A DNA stretch of 37,155 nt from Desulfuromonas sp. (lineage in GTDB: Bacteria > Desulfobacterota > Desulfuromonadia > Desulfuromonadales > Desulfuromonadaceae), in assembly GCA_028685815.1 (NCBI GenBank), contig JAQUDG010000011.1, forward strand, positions 1-37,155, written 5' to 3'. The notes beneath the pieces were generated by a model. It ran no database searches. It saw nothing but the letters and a program-made list of their open reading frames with translations, and was not told where the DNA came from. Below are positions 24,354-31,293 of the stretch, piece after piece. Position 1 is the stretch's first letter. Each line of letters opens with the position of its first letter. The position numbers and the translations under genes were made by a program.

Positions 24354-25514
24354 ATGAAATGGCTTTTTATAACATCTCAATTCCCTTGGCCAATCATTCA
24401 CGGTCGCTGGCTCAGGGTTTATCATTTGGCCAGAACCCTAGTGCAAATGGATGAATCTGTAACCATTCTATCTTGTATGGAAAGTGACGAGGGGATCAGT
24501 GCTTACGCCGAGGTCGGGGTTGGCGTGGAGCGAGGAATCGGGCGCAAGCATATTGACAAAGGCAAGGGTAGGTTGCTTTTTTCACCTTTTGCCTATGACG
24601 AGGAATTCGCCAATAAAATACACCATAATTCATCTGGATACGATGTTGTGGTGCTCTGCGGCAGTCGCGTGCTTCAGTATGCGGACGAGGTAGCAACCTC
24701 GGCAAAAATAGTTTTCGATATGGTTGACGACCCATTTTTGGAATTCGGTCGGCGGCGCTTGCTCAAGACAGAAAAGCTTATTGACCGACTTCGTTTACAG
24801 CGTAACCAATGGGGGCAGGCCAACCTTGAGCGAAAAATGCTGAAGCGTGTTCAATTTACCTCTTTTGTCAGCAAAGAAGATTGCGAGAGTTTCAACCAGC
24901 GCCACCCCTCACTGCAGACCATGTTTGTGCCCAATGGAGTGGACATTGCATATTTCAATAACCCTGCCGGGGAACTAGCCAATGTGGACGCTGAAAACCC
25001 TACTGTGGTGTTCACGGGTCATATGAGCAACCCCAATAACGAAACGGCGGCAAAGTATCTAGTGCAAGACATTGCACCCCTTATTTGGAAGGAGCTGCCC
25101 CAGGTTCATGTGCAGATTGTCGGCTCCGAGCCCTCGGCGGCGGTGCAGGCTCTAGCTTCCGAGCGGGTGAGCGTGACCGGGCGAGTTGAAGACATGCGCC
25201 CCTATTTGTGGAATGCAGGCGTTCTGCTTCTTTCCATGCGCAGCGGCACGGGAATTAAGAATAAATTGCTTGAAGCCTGGGCTGCTAATGCGCCCGTAGT
25301 GGCTACGCCTTTGGCCTGTCAGGGGGTGCCAGCCGTGGATGGTGAAAACCTCTTGCTTGGGAATACCCCTGCAGCCCTTGCCGCTGCAGCCTGCCTGTTG
25401 CTAAAGGATCGAGAAAAAAGAAAGCAAATTGCCGACCGAGGTCGGGAGACAGTGGTAAGCGAACTGACCTGGGATGCGGCGGCGGCACGCCTGATCCGGG
25501 CCTTTGGCGGGTAG
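24354..25514 (+). CDS. Glycosyltransferase, diverged stp1-like GT4
   Basis: A 386-residue GT4 enzyme. Its opening FITSQFPWPIIHGRWLRVYH parallels the stp1 start of the gene at 8365, and its donor block GTGIKNKLLEAWAANAPVVA matches the same region of that gene in form, so the two appear to be distant paralogues. FVPNGVDIAYF and TGHMSNPNNE are further GT4 marks. The ribosome site AAAGGAA is at good spacing before ATG 24354. It lies 30 bases after the preceding glycosyltransferase and seven before the polymerase/ligase gene, in one operon. The donor sugar cannot be told. Confidence 0.88.
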   Translation: MKWLFITSQFPWPIIHGRWLRVYHLARTLVQMDESVTILSCMESDEGISAYAEVGVGVERGIGRKHIDKGKGRLLFSPFAYDEEFANKIHHNSSGYDVVVLCGSRVLQYADEVATSAKIVFDMVDDPFLEFGRRRLLKTEKLIDRLRLQRNQWGQANLERKMLKRVQFTSFVSKEDCESFNQRHPSLQTMFVPNGVDIAYFNNPAGELANVDAENPTVVFTGHMSNPNNETAAKYLVQDIAPLIWKELPQVHVQIVGSEPSAAVQALASERVSVTGRVEDMRPYLWNAGVLLLSMRSGTGIKNKLLEAWAANAPVVATPLACQGVPAVDGENLLLGNTPAALAAAACLLLKDREKRKQIADRGRETVVSELTWDAAAARLIRAFGG

Positions 25515-25521
25515 GTGACCA

Positions 25522-26877
25522 ATGGGATTGCGAACGCTACTCTTTGCCAGCTTGTTTGCCTTTGCCCTGCTCGGGGCTTTATATAATCCACTGGTTGGGC
25601 TGATTGGCTATATGGGGCATTACTGTATCGGTCCAGAGCGGCAATGGTGGCATGCGCCGTTATCTGGCTATAACATGAGATATTCCTTTTTGTTGGCAAT
25701 CGTATCTGCGTTCAGCATCCTCATCAATCGTAGTAAGCTGGCATATGGGCAGTTATTGGTTAAACAGGAATGGCTGGTTTGGACGTTTCTCGAGGTGGTC
25801 TGGTTGGCGGCTATTACTTCGTCGGTCTCAGTTGGGCGCTACTCGACGGTCGACCACCCGACCATGAAAATGCTCAAAATATCTTTTTTCCTTTTGATGC
25901 TCTCCCATGTGGCAACAGATAGAAAAAAACTGAAAATTGTCACCTGGAGTTTTGTCATTTTCGCTCTTATTCTCGGAATGCAGGCTTATGAGGTGCCTTT
26001 ACGGGCGTTCAGTCATGGTCGACTAGAATCGGTGGGAGGGGCAGATTTCGGCGACGCCAACCGTTTTGGCGGCTTTATGGCCGGAATGCTCTTTATCATA
26101 GGGTGTCAGTTTTTGAATTGCCGGCGGTTTTGGGAGCGGGCACTGGTATTTCTCGCGGGTGGATTCGCCGCTAACGCGATTATCCTCACCCGTTGTCGCG
26201 GTGCAATGTTGGGACTGGCCGTGGGGATGCTGGTAGCGCTGACTTTTTCGGCACCGCGCTATCGGAAGATAATAGTGATCGGCCTCATCACGGCAGGCTT
26301 AGGGTTTGCTCATCTCTCTGATGAGGCCTTTGTCGAGCGCAGCAGTACCATTGTTGTTGATGCGGGTGAGGAACGTGATGCTTCCGCTTCGTCGCGCTTG
26401 GAGATTTGGGAGGGGGGGCTAAAGATGCTTATGGCCCATCCACTGCTAGGGGTCGGACCGGGAAATTTTTACCAAAATATTGGCAATTATCAGCCGCTAC
26501 ATCCAGGACGCGATGCCCACAACACCTTGGTACGTTGCGCAGGCGAGCTGGGATTAGTTGGCCTTTCGATTTTTATCTGGCTAGTTTTCAATGCGTTTCT
26601 GGTTTTGCGCAAGTGTATTCGTGATGCTTCCATTTTCCCTCCTGAGGTTGAGAAGGATTTCCAGCTCATGAGTATGGGGTATATGGCCGCATTGTTTGCA
26701 ATTTTGGCCTACGGAATGACTGGTACTCTGGTTTATACCGAATATCTTTGGTGGTTGTTGATCATCCCGGTGTGCCTGCAACGCGCGTTCGATAATGAAA
26801 TAGAAGCGCAGCGATTACTTTCTGCAACCTCAGATACTTTAGGCGAGGACAACGTCAGAGGGAGGTTAGATGTCTGA
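25522..26877 (+). CDS. O-antigen ligase/Wzy-like polymerase (exosortase A-associated type)
   Basis: A 451-residue membrane protein with about 10-11 hydrophobic helices and the Wzy_C/WaaL signature loop: LLGVGPGNFYQNIGNY followed by HNTLVRCAGELGLVGL (about 310-350). By family it is either the polymerase joining Wzx-flipped repeat units in the periplasm or a ligase moving the glycan to an acceptor. The N-terminal LFASLFAFALLGALYNPLVG resembles the exosortase A-associated O-glycosylation ligase group (TIGR03097). It is the only Wzy/ligase candidate in the window, so it is probably the polymerase here. Start ATG 25522 follows AGGTGA; its end overlaps the next gene by eight bases. Confidence 0.85.
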   Translation: MGLRTLLFASLFAFALLGALYNPLVGLIGYMGHYCIGPERQWWHAPLSGYNMRYSFLLAIVSAFSILINRSKLAYGQLLVKQEWLVWTFLEVVWLAAITSSVSVGRYSTVDHPTMKMLKISFFLLMLSHVATDRKKLKIVTWSFVIFALILGMQAYEVPLRAFSHGRLESVGGADFGDANRFGGFMAGMLFIIGCQFLNCRRFWERALVFLAGGFAANAIILTRCRGAMLGLAVGMLVALTFSAPRYRKIIVIGLITAGLGFAHLSDEAFVERSSTIVVDAGEERDASASSRLEIWEGGLKMLMAHPLLGVGPGNFYQNIGNYQPLHPGRDAHNTLVRCAGELGLVGLSIFIWLVFNAFLVLRKCIRDASIFPPEVEKDFQLMSMGYMAALFAILAYGMTGTLVYTEYLWWLLIIPVCLQRAFDNEIEAQRLLSATSDTLGEDNVRGRLDV

Positions 26878-27970
26878 ACATAATAAAAAAATTCACGTTT
26901 TGCATGTGCTGCCAGGGCTGCTGGCGGGGGGGATGGAACTGACCACAGCTCGTGTTATCAGAGGGCTGAATGGTGATGAGTTTCGTCACTCCATTGCCTG
27001 CCTCAAGGCCGAGCCGGAGATTGCCGAACAGATTCCCGCCGACGTTGATATTCATTTTTTTCATACTAAGTCTAACGAACCTCAACTTCCTTTTCGCCTA
27101 GCCCGTCTGATCCACAAAATCAAGCCTGATGTGATTCACGCCCGCAACTGGGGGGCCTGGCCAGATGTGGCCGTGGGGCGATTTCTGACTTGGCCGGTGG
27201 TGCCGCTCATCTACAGTTTTCATGGTCTGGGTAAGGCGGGGTACATGCCTTGGCGGCGCCGCGCTGCATCGATGGTGCTGGTGCGTATGACTACTCACCT
27301 CTTTACCGTGAGTCGTCAATCTCGCGACTTGATGGTTGACCATTGGGGCTGGCCGTTAGAACGTACCGCGGTCATTCCAAATGGGGTCGATACCACCCGG
27401 TTTTTCCCTGCTCCCTCGCCGCGGGGGGCGCGTTTGATAATTGGCTCGGTCGGCAATTTGCGTCCGGTCAAAAACCATCGCCTTATTCTTGAAGCCGCCG
27501 CGCCGCTAGTTAAAGAAGGGCTTGATCTGGAAATTCGTATCGCCGGTGAAGGGGAGGAGCGTGCTGCATTAACAGAGCTGGCCGCCGCCCTCGGCCTCGG
27601 TGATCGCCTACGCTTGCCTGGGCGCATCGAGAATACGCCCCAGTTCCTTAACGAACTGGATCTCTTTGTCCTCTCAAGTGACAGTGAGCAGCATCCCAAT
27701 GCCCTCAATGAGGCCATGGCCTGTGGCATCCCCTCCATCGGCACTCGAGTGGGGTGCGTGGAGGACCTGCTGGATGGAGGGCGCTGCGGGGTCATTATCG
27801 AACCTGGCGATGTGGATGGATTGACTCGAACGCTGCGAAACTATCTTACTGACTCCGACCTTCGCCAAACCTGCGCCAACCTCGGGCTACAACACATCCT
27901 GGAGAATTATACCCTAGAGCTGATGTTACAGCGCTACCGGGAAATGTACACGACGTTTGCCAAGCCGTAG
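26870..27970 (+). CDS. Glycosyltransferase, exosortase-associated stp2 type
   Basis: A 366-residue GT4 glycosyltransferase. The opening VLHVLPGLLAGGMELTTARV, HARNWGAWPDVAVGRFLT, IYSFHG and VIPNGVDTTRFFP fit the stp2 family (TIGR03088), and the donor block is SEQHPNALNEAMACGIPS. With the stp1 and stp3 types upstream, all three exosortase-linked sugar transferases are present. The start ATG 26870 overlaps the ligase stop by eight bases and has GAGGGAGG before it, giving coupled translation. It is the last plus-strand glycosyltransferase in the window. Confidence 0.9.
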   Translation: MSEHNKKIHVLHVLPGLLAGGMELTTARVIRGLNGDEFRHSIACLKAEPEIAEQIPADVDIHFFHTKSNEPQLPFRLARLIHKIKPDVIHARNWGAWPDVAVGRFLTWPVVPLIYSFHGLGKAGYMPWRRRAASMVLVRMTTHLFTVSRQSRDLMVDHWGWPLERTAVIPNGVDTTRFFPAPSPRGARLIIGSVGNLRPVKNHRLILEAAAPLVKEGLDLEIRIAGEGEERAALTELAAALGLGDRLRLPGRIENTPQFLNELDLFVLSSDSEQHPNALNEAMACGIPSIGTRVGCVEDLLDGGRCGVIIEPGDVDGLTRTLRNYLTDSDLRQTCANLGLQHILENYTLELMLQRYREMYTTFAKP

Positions 27971-28010
27971 GCACCGCTTTTTCAACCAAATATAAACTAG
28001 GGTGTATTTT

Positions 28011-28044
28011 GCATAAGGCTCATTGTTGATATCGCCGCATAAGG
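28011..28044 (+). repeat. Direct repeat GCATAAGG, two copies
   Basis: GCATAAGG occurs at 28011-28018 and 28037-28044, 26 bases apart, in the 157-base gap before the second deacetylase. This could be a paired protein-binding site; two eight-base copies can also arise by chance. Nothing else is clear in the gap. Confidence 0.3.
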
Positions 28045-28127
28045 TGCAATCCTTGAACTTTCTGTTTTAATGTTTCTGTATTGCTTGGGGACGGATTTGT
28101 TTTTTGGGTGTAGCGAGGAGAGGGTTT

Positions 28128-29135
28128 ATGCTTCCTGGTATTTTTATTACCTTTGATGTCGAATGTTCCATGGGTGGAGCGTGGGGGAGTCCCAGCGTAA
28201 AACCCGTTTCTCCCCGCTTGGGGATGATGGGAGAGTACGGTGGGCGGCAGCTCGGTGTGCCGCTGATCTGCGATATTTTGGCGCGCAACGACCTCAAGGC
28301 GACCTTTTTCCTCGAACCTTTCAATGCCGATCTTGGCTGGCCGGGCGAGACCGAGCCGGTGGCACAGTATCTGATGGAGCGCGGTCAGGATGTACAATTA
28401 CATATACATCCAAACCATGTTCATTACGGCTTGATCCAGGCTGGCAAAGAGATTCGCCGCACTGACCAGATGGCCGACTTGGATCGAGAGCAGCAGCGGA
28501 AAATGATCGTGAGTGGGGCCGATTTACTTGAAAAGTGGTGTGGCACCAGGCCTATCGCTTTTCGCGCTGGCAACATGGGGGCCTCGGAAGAAACCTTGGC
28601 GGCGCTGTTCGAAGCGGGATTGTGGATTGACAGTAGCTATGCCTTCCCCTATGTCGGCGGACAATGCCGCTTCCTCGATCCGGAACGCTATAATGGCTCG
28701 AAGTGGTACGGCGAGGTGCTGGAGGTGGCCCTCTCTGCCTACGAGCAGCCGAAACTGCCGGGTATGTATCCGGCCAAGCCGGTAGATCTCATGGGTTCCT
28801 CTTTTGAGGAGTGCCGGGACGCAGTACGCATGATCTGTGAAGCCGGCGGCGACTCGGTGTTGATCCTGCATAGCTTCAGTCTCTTCAAGGTGCGGGACAT
28901 GCAGTACAGTGGAGGTAAACTCAACCGAGTGGTGACACGGCGTTTCGAACGGTTCTGTGAGTGGTTTGACGCTAACCGTCACCAGTACCCGCCTCGTACC
29001 TTCTCCGAACTGGGACGGCTGGTGAAGGAAGAAGGATATCAACCGAAAGCTGTGCCCCCATGCTTAGTTAATAAACCACTACGCGCCCTGACGCGTAAGA
29101 TTGTACAGGGGCTGAATAATTTTTACTGGTTCTGA
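28128..29135 (+). CDS. Polysaccharide deacetylase family protein (second)
   Basis: A 335-residue CE4-like protein. ITFDVECS gives the acidic metal motif (D10, E12), LHIHPNHV the histidine pair (H92, H94 or H97) and FRAGNMGAS the arginine motif (R146). The late ILHSFSL resembles the family's last His motif. ATG 28128 follows GAGGAGAGG at 28115-28123; an earlier GTG in frame has no such site. There is no signal peptide, so it is probably cytoplasmic, acting on lipid-linked intermediates or on a nucleotide-sugar-derived unit. It differs from the gene at 6405 in lacking the DUF3473 tail. Its 157-base upstream gap suggests its own promoter. Confidence 0.85.
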   Translation: MLPGIFITFDVECSMGGAWGSPSVKPVSPRLGMMGEYGGRQLGVPLICDILARNDLKATFFLEPFNADLGWPGETEPVAQYLMERGQDVQLHIHPNHVHYGLIQAGKEIRRTDQMADLDREQQRKMIVSGADLLEKWCGTRPIAFRAGNMGASEETLAALFEAGLWIDSSYAFPYVGGQCRFLDPERYNGSKWYGEVLEVALSAYEQPKLPGMYPAKPVDLMGSSFEECRDAVRMICEAGGDSVLILHSFSLFKVRDMQYSGGKLNRVVTRRFERFCEWFDANRHQYPPRTFSELGRLVKEEGYQPKAVPPCLVNKPLRALTRKIVQGLNNFYWF

Positions 29136-29325
29136 TTGAGACAGAGTCAAACTGCAAAATCGGAACGGCTTCTTTGGAGTTTTGTCTCGATATATTAAGT
29201 GGTTAAAGTTTTTGGTCCGCTGTTGTAAGTGTTTGTTCGTGGAATCTTGAATATTGTGGGGTAGTTTTAAGTTCACAGGCAAAGCGTGCATGGTTGGGGA
29301 ATATTTTGAGAGGTATAAGCTTTAA

Positions 29326-29979
29326 ATGCTGCGCACCAAACGAATATGTTGCGACCAGCTGGGGGGGAGGATGGTTTTAAGGTTCAAATTGGGGAAAACT
29401 ATAGTTTCGATGTTGCTCTTTAGTGCCCTATTTGTGTCTTTATCGGTGGCACTGTCAACGACTATACTTGCGCAGCCGGAAGCTGCATCGCAGGAGGTAA
29501 AGATGCTGGTTGCTAATGCAGAGAAGTGCCTGCGGCAGGAATCACACAAGTATTTGGCTATTGACTACGTCAACCGGGCCATTGCACTGCAGCCAACAAA
29601 TCTGAAGCTCTTTTATTATCGCGCTTTTGTATATGGGAAGCTGAAGTATTACACAGAGGCGCTCAAGAATCTGAATTTTGTGGCACAAAATGACCCCGCA
29701 GGGCGTAAAAAGTATCAGGCCGAGTGTTATGCGGCCATGGGGGACTATAATAAAGCGCTTGTGGCTTATAGAACATTTTTGAGAAAAGCCCGCAAGTCGG
29801 GAAAGATTTGGTATCACTGCGCCGAATTGCTCTGGTTTCTTGGGGATCGGGAGCAGGCTCTAGGGGTGGTCGAAAACGGACTGCAAACAGGGTCACACTG
29901 GCAAGGTAAATTTGAAGCGCTACGGAATAAAATTATAGCCGGGCAGCAAGTGCAACTCCATACCCCCTTCAGTAATTAA
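29326..29979 (+). CDS. Exported small TPR protein
   Basis: A 217-residue protein. There is a basic N-terminus and hydrophobic helix at about 27-48 (a signal peptide or anchor ending TTILAQPE), then three to four tetratricopeptide-like helical repeats (about 60-185): DYVNRAIALQPTNLKLFYYR, YYTEALKNLNFVAQNDP, GDYNKALVAYRTFLRK, GDREQALGVVENGLQ. TPR proteins scaffold protein complexes; small exported ones occur in EPS loci beside synthesis proteins. The 29326 start has GAGAGG upstream; ATG 29371 would trim the N-terminus but has no proper spacing. It is followed 19 bases later by the beta-helix gene, so they probably act together at the envelope. Confidence 0.75.
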   Translation: MLRTKRICCDQLGGRMVLRFKLGKTIVSMLLFSALFVSLSVALSTTILAQPEAASQEVKMLVANAEKCLRQESHKYLAIDYVNRAIALQPTNLKLFYYRAFVYGKLKYYTEALKNLNFVAQNDPAGRKKYQAECYAAMGDYNKALVAYRTFLRKARKSGKIWYHCAELLWFLGDREQALGVVENGLQTGSHWQGKFEALRNKIIAGQQVQLHTPFSN

Positions 29980-29998
29980 CCTTAAAATAGGTGGAGTT

Positions 29999-31264
29999 AT
30001 GCCTATAAACTGCCGTAAAATTGTTTTATCGGTATTTTTAGCACTGCTCACTTTTCTGGAGAGCCTGTGTTACTCACAGGTATATCAGGTGCGTGAAGCT
30101 TGCGAACTTAAGGCAGGGTTAAGTCAACTCAAACCTGGCGATGAACTGCATATTCTCCCCGGAACCTATAGCGGGTTTTTTTTAAGAAACATCCACGGAA
30201 CTGCCGCCGCGCCAATAATTATTCAGGCAGAAGATCCAAATAACCCTCCGATTTTTAAAAGGGGGTCCGAAGGGATGAAGCTCAGCAGTTGTTCCTATCT
30301 TAAATTCAAGAACCTAATTTTCCAGAACTTTCCCACCAACGGCATCAATATTGACGATGATGAAAAAAAAGCTGCATCCCACCATCTTATTCTGGAACAT
30401 ATTCAGGTATTGGATACCGGCGGCAAAGGGAATCAGGATGCGGTGAAGATGAGTGGAGTCACAAATTTTGTGCTACGCCAGTGCCGTATTAAAGGCTGGG
30501 GCGGTTCGGCGGTCGATCTGGTGGGGTGTAGTAACGGCATCATCGAAGGTTGCGCGATCAGTGGCAAACAGGGCTTTCGGGGTGGTAACGGGATTCAGCT
30601 CAAGGGTGGGTCGCACGCCATTCTGGTACAGAATAATCTGTTCAGAGAGGCGGGGCAGCGCATGGTTCAAGTTGGTGGTTTGACTGGCAAGACATCCTTT
30701 CGTCCCACAGTTGGAGACTTCGAGGCAAAAGATATAACCATTGCCGGAAATACCTTCATTGGTGCAGAAGCCCAGATCGCTTGGGTGACGGCCCAGGATA
30801 GCCATGTGCATCACAACCTGTTTTTTCTGCCGGAGAAGTGGGTGGGGCGCATTTCACAGGAAACGCAAGATCGGCAGTTTAAGCCCTGCCAGCGTGGTTT
30901 GTTTGAACGTAATGTGATAGTCACCGACCAACGGGTCAAGGTGTTTTTCAATGTCGGACCGGGGACAGCGCCAGAGAGTTTTGCCTTTCGCGAAAACCTC
31001 TGGTTTCGCCCTGAAGCAGGTAATCGCCCGAATCTCCCTACGTTTGAAAAAGATGGGGTCTACGAGGTTGACCCAATGATTCTCGGCACCGATGCTGGAG
31101 GGTTGCAGATAAATTCTGCGGCACCGCAATTGCAATATATCGGCCCGATAGGCTATCAATCTTGGCCACGTGGAGAAGATTTTGCGGATATTCGGGTGCC
31201 GGTAGTGGAAATACCCGAAGTGACATATTCGGGCGTGGACTGGATTAAGGGTCTTATACAGTAG
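29999..31264 (+). CDS. Exported right-handed parallel beta-helix protein
   Basis: A 421-residue protein with a signal peptide (residues 1-26). The first segment GDELHILPGTYSGFFLRN with GTAAAPIIIQAED is the usual start of pectate-lyase/chondroitinase-like beta-helix proteins. Repeating coils run from about 90 to 330 (LKFKNLIFQNFPTNGINIDD, VLRQCRIKGWGGSAVDL, IIEGCAISGKQG, ILVQNNLFREAGQRM). This fold is common in polysaccharide lyases, C5 epimerases and phage tail spikes; I cannot identify catalytic residues. In an EPS locus a polymer-trimming or epimerising enzyme is likely. AGGTGGAG is well placed before ATG 29999. It ends the plus-strand set, convergent with the minus-strand regulator 30 bases away. 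Confidence 0.8.
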   Translation: MPINCRKIVLSVFLALLTFLESLCYSQVYQVREACELKAGLSQLKPGDELHILPGTYSGFFLRNIHGTAAAPIIIQAEDPNNPPIFKRGSEGMKLSSCSYLKFKNLIFQNFPTNGINIDDDEKKAASHHLILEHIQVLDTGGKGNQDAVKMSGVTNFVLRQCRIKGWGGSAVDLVGCSNGIIEGCAISGKQGFRGGNGIQLKGGSHAILVQNNLFREAGQRMVQVGGLTGKTSFRPTVGDFEAKDITIAGNTFIGAEAQIAWVTAQDSHVHHNLFFLPEKWVGRISQETQDRQFKPCQRGLFERNVIVTDQRVKVFFNVGPGTAPESFAFRENLWFRPEAGNRPNLPTFEKDGVYEVDPMILGTDAGGLQINSAAPQLQYIGPIGYQSWPRGEDFADIRVPVVEIPEVTYSGVDWIKGLIQ

Positions 31265-31293
31265 CGGTACCGTTAGAGGGCAGCTTTAATCAG

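Noticed and set aside
29138-29188. GAGACA ... TGTCTC inverted repeat after the second deacetylase
   Set aside because: Six-base arms around a loop of about 39 bases with no T-run; too weak for a terminator and probably chance.
29326-29979. TPR gene as PrsT of PEP-CTERM systems
   Set aside because: PrsT proteins are far longer (many TPR units); this one has 217 residues.
31265-31293. Terminator between the convergent beta-helix and regulator genes
   Set aside because: Only a short CAGCT/AGCTG pairing and no T-run on either strand could be seen in the 29-base gap.
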